A DNA stretch of 33,226 nucleotides, taken from Planctomycetota bacterium. Its GTDB lineage: Bacteria; Planctomycetota; UBA1135; UBA2386. Positions 17,689 to 24,918 of the stretch are shown here, in pieces. The notes beneath the pieces were generated by a model that did not search any database, had not been told where the DNA came from, and was given only the letters and a program-made list of their open reading frames with translations. The DNA lies in assembly GCA_025459175.1 (NCBI GenBank), contig JALORC010000078.1, forward strand, positions 1-33,226. The letters are read 5' to 3'. The position numbers and the translations under genes are program-made. Numbering within the stretch: position 1 is the stretch's first letter; the number at the start of each line of letters is the position of its first letter.

Positions 17689-19809
17689 ATGCCACGATCC
17701 AACCTGCTCGCAGCCATTGCGGCGCTCCTCCCTGCCAGCGTCGCGGTGACCCAATCGACGATCGCCCCGCCGAACTACGCCGCCGCCGAAGGCAACACCA
17801 GCAACGCGTTCCCGTGGCACCGCGGCCCGAACAGCATGCGGATCCAGTTCGTGCACGACAGCACGACGTTCACCAGCCAGGGCGCCGCCGGCCGCATCGT
17901 CATCCATCGGCTGCGCTACCGCCCCGATGCCGGCAGCACTGGCGAGTCGTGGACCGGCGGCTCGTGGCCGAACGTGCGTATCGACATGGCGACCTGCCCG
18001 TTCGACTACCTCGTGCCGAGCGCGACATTCGCGCAGAACCGCGGTGCCGACGTCGTAACCGTGCACGACGGGCCGGTCGTGGTGGCACCCGGCACCGGCC
18101 TGGGCTCGGGCCAGCCGCTGCCGTTCTACATCGACATCGAGCTGCTGCGCCCGTTCGTGTACGACCCGGCGCAGGGCGATCTGCTGGTCGACATCCAGCT
18201 CGACGGCAACGGCTGGAGCGGCCAGAGCCGCGTCGCCGACCACGTCTCGACGCCGACCAACAACCCGCGCGGCAGCCGCATATACAGCACCGCCGGGGCT
18301 GCGGCCACCACCGGCACGATCGGCACCAACTACGCGCCGGTGTGCGAGTTCGTCTACGCGCCGGGCAACGCGCTCTACCCGGCCTTCGTCGCCACGCCGA
18401 GCCGCGGCGCAGCGCCGCTGCTGGTGCAGTTCACCGACAGTTCGTTCTCGCCGGCCCCGGCCGGCGTCACTGCGTGGGCGTGGGACTTCGACAACAACGG
18501 CACCGTCGACTCGACGCTGCGCAACCCGACCTTCACCTACACCGGCTGCGGCGACTTCACCGTCTCGTTGCGCGTCACCGACGCGGGCGGACCACGAACG
18601 GTGACCCGATCGGCCGCGGTGCGCACCGACGAGTTCACCGTCGACTTCACGGTGCAGCCGCTCGGCAACAACCTGTTCCAGCTGAATGCGACGAGCTCGT
18701 TGCCGGCCGGCGGCTGGAGCTGGGACGTCGACGCCGATGGCAGCATCGAATCGACGCAGCAGAGTCCGGTGCTGGCGCTCGGCAACGGCTGCAGCCGCGT
18801 GATCCGTCTCGCCGCGGCGCGCAACTGCCGCACCGCACAGCGGACCAGGCTGGCGCTGCTGTCGCCGCGCGCGCTGGCGACCGACCTGCAGGCCGGCACC
18901 GGCACGGTCTCGGCACAGACCGTCGGCTGCCTGTTCGACGTGCAGGTGGTGGCGAGCGAGGGCATCACCGTCTGCGGCCTCACCACCGCGACCTACAGCG
19001 GCTCCGGACCGTTCACGGCGACCGTGCACGTGACCGACGGCAGCTATGTGGGCAAGGCCGCTGCCCCGGAGCAATGGCGCCTGGTCGGCACCGGCACCGG
19101 CACCATGAACGGTGGCAGCGTGTTCGCACCGAGCCGCAACGAGGTCGTGCTGGCGACGCCGTTCTACCTGCCGCCGGGCAACTTCGGCCTCGCCGTGCAC
19201 CACACGGTCGCCAACGACAACGCCTTCATCGCCTACGTGCAGGGCACTGCCGGTCCGTTCGCCGATGCCGCCCTGCGCATCCATCCGCAACCCGGCCAGG
19301 CGGCCGGGCTCGCCCAGGACGGGCTGTTCACCAATGCGACGCTGTCGCCGCGGCAGTGGAGTGGACAGCTGCATTACACGCAGCGCTCGCTGAGCAACCT
19401 CGGTGGCCATGGCTTCCTCGGCACCGGGTGCGCCGGCAGCAGCGGCGTGCCGCGCAACACCAGCAGCGCGCCGCCGCGCCTGGGCAACGTGCTCGCGGTA
19501 GCGCTGGACAACCTGGCGCAGAACGCGGTGCTCTACTGGTGGGGCTTCAGCAGCACGACCTCACCGCTGGGGCCGCTGCCGTTCGACCTGCAGGCGATCG
19601 GGGCGCCGGGCTGCATGATCCGCACCGGCATCGATGCGAGCGTGCTGCTGACCGGCAGCAACGGCATCGCGACGTTCGGCTTCGCGCTGCCGAACAACGG
19701 CAACCTGCTCGGCACGCAGTTCTTCAGCCAGGGACTGTCGCTCGACCCGGCCGGCAATGCGCTGGGACTGGTCGCCACCGACGCCGCCGGGTTCGTCGTC
19801 GGACAGTGA
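17689..19809 (+). CDS. Secreted PKD-domain protein with C-terminal module
   Basis: This 706-residue exported protein has a signal peptide (about residues 1-21). It is followed by a planctomycete-type N-terminal domain (about 25-220, with NAFPWHRGPNSMRIQFVHD and DIELLRPFVYDP), which I recognise as recurrent but cannot name. A PKD domain covers about 234-310 (PLLVQFTDSS, WAWDFDNNGTVDST, NPTFTYTGCGDF). A second, weaker PKD-like stretch (WSWDVDADGSIEST) lies near 345. A beta-rich middle follows, then the shared C-terminal module (GTGCAGSSG, ending LDPAGNALGLVATDAAGFVVG). PKD domains usually mediate binding or act as spacers in extracellular proteins. The start is supported by AGGGAAG about 7 nt upstream of the ATG. 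No catalytic residues are visible. Confidence 0.82.
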   Translation: MPRSNLLAAIAALLPASVAVTQSTIAPPNYAAAEGNTSNAFPWHRGPNSMRIQFVHDSTTFTSQGAAGRIVIHRLRYRPDAGSTGESWTGGSWPNVRIDMATCPFDYLVPSATFAQNRGADVVTVHDGPVVVAPGTGLGSGQPLPFYIDIELLRPFVYDPAQGDLLVDIQLDGNGWSGQSRVADHVSTPTNNPRGSRIYSTAGAAATTGTIGTNYAPVCEFVYAPGNALYPAFVATPSRGAAPLLVQFTDSSFSPAPAGVTAWAWDFDNNGTVDSTLRNPTFTYTGCGDFTVSLRVTDAGGPRTVTRSAAVRTDEFTVDFTVQPLGNNLFQLNATSSLPAGGWSWDVDADGSIESTQQSPVLALGNGCSRVIRLAAARNCRTAQRTRLALLSPRALATDLQAGTGTVSAQTVGCLFDVQVVASEGITVCGLTTATYSGSGPFTATVHVTDGSYVGKAAAPEQWRLVGTGTGTMNGGSVFAPSRNEVVLATPFYLPPGNFGLAVHHTVANDNAFIAYVQGTAGPFADAALRIHPQPGQAAGLAQDGLFTNATLSPRQWSGQLHYTQRSLSNLGGHGFLGTGCAGSSGVPRNTSSAPPRLGNVLAVALDNLAQNAVLYWWGFSSTTSPLGPLPFDLQAIGAPGCMIRTGIDASVLLTGSNGIATFGFALPNNGNLLGTQFFSQGLSLDPAGNALGLVATDAAGFVVGQ

Positions 19810-19818
19810 GTGCTGCCT

Positions 19819-19834
19819 TCCGGGGAAACCCGGA
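19819..19834 (+). terminator. GAAA-tetraloop hairpin after the PKD gene
   Basis: A 6-bp perfect stem, TCCGGG/CCCGGA, is closed by a GAAA tetraloop and begins 9 nt after the stop codon at 19809. The tetraloop type is a very stable one. No T-tract follows, so it may be an mRNA 3'-end stabiliser rather than an intrinsic terminator. Confidence 0.35.
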
Positions 19835-19944
19835 GCCGCGGATGCGGAACCGCTGCGCCGCGTCGGAAACTGCGGCTGCCCTGTCGCGCCGCCGACGCCG
19901 TTCGCTACCGTCCCGGAGCTCTCGCAATCCAACCGGAGAATCCA

Positions 19945-20268
19945 ATGGCTGATTACGTAGCGGATCTGAAGAAGTACGTCCCCGCCCCCAACGAGAAGGC
20001 GATCGCCGGCCTGGTCAAGCACTTCGGCATCGCGCTGAAGGAAGGCAGCGACTCGTCGTTCGTGTCCGTGACCGACAAGGCCGAGGTCGGCCGCGTGCGC
20101 GACAACTTCCTGAAGAAGAAGTGCGGTCTGACGCAGGCCGACACCGAACTCGACGCGGCGATCCAGGAGATCGGCACCCGCATGAAGGCCGAGCACCGCA
20201 AGCACCGCGTCGTGTTCTGCTACCTGCTCGCGGAGAAGTTCGGCAAGCTCGGCCTGTTCGGCGGTTGA
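19945..20268 (+). CDS. DUF2853 family small cytoplasmic protein
   Basis: This 107-residue protein matches the DUF2853 family along its whole length: the start MADYVADLKKYVP, then LVKHFGIALKEGSDSSFVSV, RVRDNFLKKKCGLT, and the end FCYLLAEKFGKLGLFGG. The family is small, mostly helical, cytoplasmic and of unknown function. The length is typical. The ATG at 19945 follows GGAGAA about 5 nt upstream. The gene stands alone between a secreted-protein gene on the same strand and a peroxidase gene on the other. The odd point is its 3' end: the codons for the last LFGG and the TGA stop are the first copy of a 21-bp tandem repeat that continues for two more copies outside the gene. Confidence 0.9.
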   Translation: MADYVADLKKYVPAPNEKAIAGLVKHFGIALKEGSDSSFVSVTDKAEVGRVRDNFLKKKCGLTQADTELDAAIQEIGTRMKAEHRKHRVVFCYLLAEKFGKLGLFGG

Positions 20269-20316
20269 GCGGCCCTGTTCGGCGGTCGAGCGGCACTGTT
20301 CGGCGGCCGAGAGGTT
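20254..20316 (+). repeat. Three-copy 21-bp tandem repeat across the DUF2853 stop codon
   Basis: Three adjacent 21-bp units start at 20254, 20275 and 20296, each beginning CTGTTCGGCGG. Copies 1 and 2 differ at two positions and copy 3 has drifted mainly at its 3' end. The unit is seven codons long, so the reading frame LFGG-x-A-A is kept through all copies. Copy 1 carries TGA where copies 2 and 3 carry CGA. Confidence 0.9.
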
Positions 20317-20338
20317 GATCCCGGCCGCCGCGCGCGGA

Positions 20339-21967
20339 TCACTGCAGCTGGATCCGCAGCGCGTTCGAGAACGACAGCGGCACGGTCGCCGCGAGGTCGT
20401 ACGCCGCGAACTGCGCATACAACGTCTGGCCGCTCAGCGACGGCACGTTCGGCAGCGGCAGCGGGATCCGCTTGGTGCCACCCGGCACCAGCCAGTGCCA
20501 GTCGGCCATGCCGGTCGGGAAGGCGACGAAGGACGGCGACAGCGCCAGCTCGAGGCCCGGCAACACCGCGGTGCCCTGGTTCGGCGCCGTGTCCCACAGC
20601 AGGAACGTGAACGCCGTCGACGGCGCCCGCTCGAGCGTCAGCTGGAACCACGGCTCCCCTACGCGCGGCGCCACCGGCGCTTGCGCGACCATGGTGGCCT
20701 GACCGATCGACGTGACGAGCCTGCCGTTCTGCGAACCGAGCGTCGGCCGATCGAACGGCATCGCACCGGCGGCGAGGCGCGGATCGGTCAACGTGTTCAG
20801 CAGCGCGACGATGGCGTCCTTCTCCGGGATCGTGTAGTTGCGCGGCGTCAGCAGCGCCGCCTGGTTGTCGTGGAAGTCACCGCCACGATCGTAGAAATCG
20901 AGCACGTCGTGCAGCGTGTTGACACTGCCGTTGTGGAAGTAGGGAGCAGCCAGGGCGACGTTGCGCAGGCTGGCGACCCGGAACTTGCCCTGGTCCCCCG
21001 GCAGGGAGGTCACCAGCAAACGGCCCGGGTCTTCGTGCGACGGGCGCACGCCGACGTTGTGGAACAGCAGCAGCGTCGGCACCGGCGAGCTGTAGGGCCC
21101 GCCCCCCTGGTTGGTCAGCTGACCGACCTTCGGGCCTTCCATGCGCACCCGCGTCTCGAAGTCGCCGTGGCAGGTGCTGCACGAGGTGGCGCCGTTGGCC
21201 GGCGAGTTGAACAGCTGCAGGCCGAGCTGCTCCTGCGGGGTCAACTGCGCGAGGCCGTTCAGGTAGCGATCGAACTTCGACTGGTCGGAGTTCAGCGTGC
21301 GCATGTAGCTGGCGATCGCCTGCGCCACCCGCCCCTGGGTGATCTGGGTGCTGCCGAACGCGAGCTGGAACAGATCCGGGTAGGTGCGGCCGTTCACGAA
21401 CGTCTGCAGCCGCGCCGGCAGGTTGCTCGCGAACACCAGCGGGCTGGCCCCGGCGAGCTTCTGCACCACGTCGGTCCAGGTGCGCCCGATGTGGCCCATC
21501 TCGACCGGATTCAGCGGCGGGGCCGCGACCAGGTCCTCGAGCGACTGCTTGCTGCCGTCGTACATCAGCGACGAGTGATAGCCCGAGTTGACGACGGTCG
21601 GCGCCCGCCGTCCCGTCACCGCGGCGCCGAAGCCGTGCGCCGGCGAGCCGAACGCGACGCCGTTGCCGGTGATCGAGGCGATGCCCGGCGAGCCACGCTG
21701 GTCGTCGGCGGTGCCGAACACCCCGTCCGCGCCCGGATTGACGCCGTCGCTGGTGCGCCCATCGACGCCACCGCGCGTGAAGTCATGGCACGTGGCGCAG
21801 GCGACCGTGCTGGTCGAGGACAGCTGCTCCTCGAAGAACAGCGCCATGCCCAGCAGCTCCTTCTGCGGCGTCGACGGATTGCCGGTCGGCGACGGCGGCG
21901 GCGGGAAGTTGGTCTGGGCGACCGCGGCGGCAAGCAACAACGACGCAGATCCTAGAGCGCGAAGCAT
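20339..21967 (-). CDS. Secreted di-haem cytochrome c peroxidase / MauG-like protein
   Basis: This 542-residue exported protein has a signal peptide (about residues 1-18). It carries two c-type haem sites: CATCH at residues 57-61 and CSTCH at residues 263-267. The family reduces peroxide or oxidises a partner using one high-potential and one low-potential haem in the periplasm. Surrounding segments fit the family, for example APTVVNSGYHSSLMYDGS, MGHIGRTWTDVVQKL, FRVASLRNVALAAPYFHNGSV and TLHDVLDFYDRGG. The catalytic part ends near residue 400. About 140 further residues form the C-terminal module seen in neighbouring secreted proteins (ending SFSNALRIQLQ), an unusual addition for this family. 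The start has AGGAG at 21974-21978, 6 nt before the ATG. No methylamine dehydrogenase genes are nearby, so a general peroxidase or oxidase role is more likely than the MauG role. Confidence 0.9.
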   Translation of the reverse strand: MLRALGSASLLLAAAVAQTNFPPPPSPTGNPSTPQKELLGMALFFEEQLSSTSTVACATCHDFTRGGVDGRTSDGVNPGADGVFGTADDQRGSPGIASITGNGVAFGSPAHGFGAAVTGRRAPTVVNSGYHSSLMYDGSKQSLEDLVAAPPLNPVEMGHIGRTWTDVVQKLAGASPLVFASNLPARLQTFVNGRTYPDLFQLAFGSTQITQGRVAQAIASYMRTLNSDQSKFDRYLNGLAQLTPQEQLGLQLFNSPANGATSCSTCHGDFETRVRMEGPKVGQLTNQGGGPYSSPVPTLLLFHNVGVRPSHEDPGRLLVTSLPGDQGKFRVASLRNVALAAPYFHNGSVNTLHDVLDFYDRGGDFHDNQAALLTPRNYTIPEKDAIVALLNTLTDPRLAAGAMPFDRPTLGSQNGRLVTSIGQATMVAQAPVAPRVGEPWFQLTLERAPSTAFTFLLWDTAPNQGTAVLPGLELALSPSFVAFPTGMADWHWLVPGGTKRIPLPLPNVPSLSGQTLYAQFAAYDLAATVPLSFSNALRIQLQ

Positions 21968-22149
21968 CGGGACTCCTGTTTACGTTTCCTTCGATCCGAA
22001 CGACGACACTGCCCTGGCACCGGGCAGAGCCTGCAGTATCACCGTCGACCGCAGATGGTAACCGCGTGGGGCCAAACGGGACAGGTGCCGAGTTCGACGG
22101 CGGCCGGTGCCGCGGTCAGCGCGCGCAATCGCACACTCGAGCCCGCCGC

Positions 22150-22683
22150 CTACCAGCGGCCGACATGACCAACCGCAGGAGCATCGGCGGCGAGGGCCAG
22201 GCGATCGGGATCGACGGCCCAGGCCGCCGCCAGCGCGTGCACCGTCGCCCGGTCCGGCCACCATTTCACCTCGTCGTCGGACTGGTCGCGCGGGTCGTCG
22301 ACGAAGCAGCCGAGCGCGTGCTCGTCGGCCGTCACCTCGCCGACCCACAGCTGATGGCCGCGGTCGCCGACGTAGGCATAGGCGCGTTCGACCGCACCGC
22401 CCGCTGCCCGCGCCCAACCGTGCACGTCCCCATCGCTGTCGCTGGCGAACCAGCAGACGTTCCCGAACTGCCGGCTCAGGCGCTCGAGCAGCGGCAGCAG
22501 GTCCTGGTCCGGGTCGCTGTGCCGTCGCAGGTCGGCGCCGGTCACCAGCACGAGGCCGCCCACCGGCGGACTGACGAACGCACCCTGCGCGGCGACCTCG
22601 GCGAGTCCAGCGGCCCAGTTGGCCGGCAGCACCGTGCGCAGGCCGAGCGCTCTCACCACGGCGTGGCTGTCGGCGCTGGTCAC
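22150..22683 (-). CDS. Uncharacterised protein; true start unclear
   Basis: This is a 177-residue protein if the GTG at 22683 is used. The middle part (FGNVCWFASDSDGDVHGWARAAGGAVERAYAYVGDRG) and the late DDEVKWWPDRATVHALAAAWAVDPD resemble an uncharacterised family I recall from actinobacteria, in which an AWLAV-like strand lies near the N-terminus. Here that strand (FGRNAVWLAV) falls upstream of the first possible start, in an open frame with no ATG, GTG or TTG back to the TGA at 22771-22773. That TGA is also the stop of the 38-residue membrane peptide upstream, in the same frame. Either a rare start codon is used, the gene has lost its start, or the two were once one reading frame. The product appears cytoplasmic. 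Function unknown. Confidence 0.6.
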   Translation of the reverse strand: MTSADSHAVVRALGLRTVLPANWAAGLAEVAAQGAFVSPPVGGLVLVTGADLRRHSDPDQDLLPLLERLSRQFGNVCWFASDSDGDVHGWARAAGGAVERAYAYVGDRGHQLWVGEVTADEHALGCFVDDPRDQSDDEVKWWPDRATVHALAAAWAVDPDRLALAADAPAVGHVGRW

Positions 22684-22770
22684 CGCGAGCCAGACCGCAT
22701 TGCGGCCGAACGCCCGCGGCGCATCGGCCGCAGCATCGGGGCGGGCGGCACGCGCCCGCGCGGTGGCCCC

Positions 22771-22887
22771 TCAAGTGGAGCCGGGCTCCTGTTCGCGGCG
22801 CCGGCGCACGATGCGTTCCCAGGCCAGCAACCCGTAGACCAGCACGAAGCCGGTCAGACCGAGCGCCATGACGAGGCCGATAATCAT
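22771..22887 (-). CDS. 38-residue single-pass membrane peptide
   Basis: This short gene encodes one hydrophobic helix (about residues 2-22, GLVMALGLTGFVLVYGLLA) followed by a strongly basic tail (RIVRRRREQE). By the positive-inside rule the tail would face the cytoplasm. In size and shape it resembles CcmD-like or oxidase-associated small subunits, but no partner genes for either are present, so I do not assign it. GGAG lies about 7 nt before the ATG (complement at 22895-22898), which supports real translation. It lies 44 bp after the DUF6624-like gene on the same strand. The same frame continues after its TGA into the following gene. Confidence 0.55.
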   Translation of the reverse strand: MIIGLVMALGLTGFVLVYGLLAWERIVRRRREQEPGST

Positions 22888-22931
22888 CGAGCGGCTCCGT
22901 TGGCAGTGCAGTGGCTCACGCGGCCGCGATG

Positions 22932-23336
22932 TTAGGGCGCGCGGTGGTCGCGACCAAGCTGGACGAGCGGCGGCAAGCCCCATTTGGCGCGCTCGGCGTC
23001 GGTAGTGTGCGGATCGACGGGCCAGCCGGGCACCGTGCCATACTTCTGCGGCTGGCCGGCCAGCTGGCGCAGGCGATCGAAGCTCTTGGCCACCAGGGGG
23101 CGCGCCGCGGCCGACTTGGCGCTGGCCGCGAACGCCAGCAGCTGCGCCACCTCGACCTCGGCGCGGGTCGGGCCCAGCAGCAGGATCGCCGCCGCCGCCA
23201 GCTGGTCGTCGACGGCGACGATGGCCCGGCTCTGGTGCAGCAGCAGCAGCTCCGCCAGCTGCGCGGCCCGGCCGTCGGCGTGGTCGGGAACCACGCGCAG
23301 GGCCGCCCGCAGACGTTCGTTGGGATCCGCGATCAT
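22932..23336 (-). CDS. DUF6624-like protein
   Basis: This 134-residue protein is helical and probably cytoplasmic. The segment FDRLRQLAGQPQKYGTVPG followed by DAERAKWGLPPL near the C-terminus resembles the closing part of DUF6624 proteins, where a GxPQxYGT motif precedes a short RRxxxGLPPL stretch. The N-terminal half is a run of alanine-rich helices. The biochemical role of the family is unknown. The ATG at 23336 lies 3 bp after the stop of the upstream membrane-protein gene, so translation of the two is probably coupled. The match is by eye and covers mainly the last 50 residues. Confidence 0.6.
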   Translation of the reverse strand: MIADPNERLRAALRVVPDHADGRAAQLAELLLLHQSRAIVAVDDQLAAAAILLLGPTRAEVEVAQLLAFAASAKSAAARPLVAKSFDRLRQLAGQPQKYGTVPGWPVDPHTTDAERAKWGLPPLVQLGRDHRAP

Positions 23337-23339
23337 CGG

Positions 23340-24842
23340 TCACCGCAACAGCGGCGCGATCGCCGCCGCCAGCGCCTTGCCGAGCTCGGCCGGCGCCGCG
23401 TCGCGCCGGGCCAACACCAGCGGCGTGCCCTGCCGTTCGGCCGCGCGCAGCACCGAGAGCAGCAGTTCGGGCAACCCGGCGTCGGCGAACAGCACCAGCT
23501 TGCTGCCGCGCTCGGCGGTGTGCTGCTGAGCCGCCGCCACCACCACCGCCAGCTCGGTCGGCGTGACCGGCGCACCGTCGAGGCCGATGTCGTCGCCGAC
23601 CCCGAACACGATCGCCTGCGGCCGATAGCCATCGGCGTAGCAGGTCGAGAACAGCCGCCACTGCTGCATCGGCGAGCCGTCGGCGGTCGGCAGGCAGGGC
23701 ACCGTCACCGGACGGCGCAGTGCGATCTGCAACTCGGTGGCCAGCCGCAGTTCGAGGTGATCGTGGGCCTGGCCGCGGTCATAGAGCGGCTGGCCACCGA
23801 GCAGGAACACGCGCGGCTCGGGCTGGCGCAGATCGTGCAGACCACGTGGGCCGCGCACCAGTTGGCCGAGCGCTTCGCTCGGCTGGGCCCCGGCGCGCCG
23901 GCCGAACAGCGCTACCGACGGCGCGTCGGCGTCGTTCCGAGCCGCCGCGGCGCCGTAGCCGATCGCGCCGACCAGCGCCAGCAACACCGCGCGATGCCAC
24001 CAGCGCGGCCACGAGCAACCCGGCAGCAGGCACAGACCCAGCCAACCCAGCATCGCGCCGAGCCGCGGCCACTGCAGATCGTGCGGGAACTGCCGCACCA
24101 GCAGCGCCGCCAGCACCGGCGTCAGCACCAAGAACAGCGCCGCCTCCGCGAGCAGCCGCGGTGCGCGCCGACCGGCAGCGAACGCGCCGCCGGCGACCAC
24201 GAGGCCACCGAGACCACCGAGCAGCGCCCAGCACCAGCGCGCCCAGCGCCACGCCCCGGCCTGACCACGATCCTGGATGCGCAGGCCGTGCACGATCGCA
24301 TTGCCGCCGCGCGCGACCAGCGTGACCATGCCGTACTCGTCGTCCGCCTCGCACCACGGTTGCCACTTGCCGGCCACGTTCGCGCGCAGCATGCGGCCGC
24401 GGCCCTGCACCCACACGGTGGCGACGAGGCCGGGCGCCAGCTCGACGCCGCCGGGGCGCCGGCCAGCCACCGCATCGAGCTCATGCCGCCACGGCGCGCC
24501 GTCCTGCACCGTCGACAGGCGCAGCGAGGTGAAGCGTTCGGTGAACGGCACCAGCGCGTCGTCGACCAGCCGCGGCTGCACCTGGCGCAGCAGCAGATCG
24601 ACCTCGGTGCGTTCGGCCAGTTCGATCTCGAGCTGCAGGTCGAAGTCGGCGAACAGGAACGGCAGGAAGCACCAGCGCGCCTCGGTGACCTCGATCGGCT
24701 GGTCGGCGGAGCGCGCCAACACGAAGTCCTTGCCGTGCAGATGCGGCTGCCGCAGCCCCGGTGGCACGAGGCCGGCGAGCAACCAGCCGGCGAGTGCGCC
24801 GCCGACGACGAACAGGCACAGCGCGAGGGAGGTGGACCGCAT
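23340..24842 (-). CDS. Membrane protein with degenerate SGNH-hydrolase-like domain
   Basis: This is a 500-residue integral membrane protein. One transmembrane helix (about 5-28) is followed by an outside beta-rich region (about 35-195). Four closely spaced helices come next (about 200-310, including LLAEAALFLVLTPVLAALLV and AVLLALVGAIGYGAAAA). The C-terminal domain (about 345-500) looks like an SGNH/GDSL hydrolase: a RVFLLGGQPLYDRG opening, SPMQQWRLFSTCYADGYRP, then QAIVFGVGDD. The usual block I serine is replaced by Gln351, block III GxND reads VGDD, and no DxxH is seen at the end, so hydrolase activity is doubtful. Function unknown; polysaccharide O-acyl chemistry is a guess from the fold only. 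The ATG at 24842 starts the first helix. It diverges from nagA across 76 bp and heads the cluster ending at 22150. Confidence 0.65.
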   Translation of the reverse strand: MRSTSLALCLFVVGGALAGWLLAGLVPPGLRQPHLHGKDFVLARSADQPIEVTEARWCFLPFLFADFDLQLEIELAERTEVDLLLRQVQPRLVDDALVPFTERFTSLRLSTVQDGAPWRHELDAVAGRRPGGVELAPGLVATVWVQGRGRMLRANVAGKWQPWCEADDEYGMVTLVARGGNAIVHGLRIQDRGQAGAWRWARWCWALLGGLGGLVVAGGAFAAGRRAPRLLAEAALFLVLTPVLAALLVRQFPHDLQWPRLGAMLGWLGLCLLPGCSWPRWWHRAVLLALVGAIGYGAAAARNDADAPSVALFGRRAGAQPSEALGQLVRGPRGLHDLRQPEPRVFLLGGQPLYDRGQAHDHLELRLATELQIALRRPVTVPCLPTADGSPMQQWRLFSTCYADGYRPQAIVFGVGDDIGLDGAPVTPTELAVVVAAAQQHTAERGSKLVLFADAGLPELLLSVLRAAERQGTPLVLARRDAAPAELGKALAAAIAPLLR

Positions 24843-24918
24843 TCGAGGTGGTGCAATGTAGTCGGCACGTGGGCCGGCGTCACCGCCGCGCTGGCCAGGC
24901 ACGCGGCGCCGTCCTACC

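Noticed and set aside
20339..21967. True MauG for methylamine dehydrogenase maturation
   Set aside because: No mau genes are nearby and the two-haem pattern is common to the wider peroxidase family.
22771..22773. TGA as a selenocysteine codon joining the membrane peptide and the next gene
   Set aside because: No selenocysteine insertion hairpin or redox motif is evident, and the surrounding linker is low-complexity. A simple stop or nonsense mutation is more likely.
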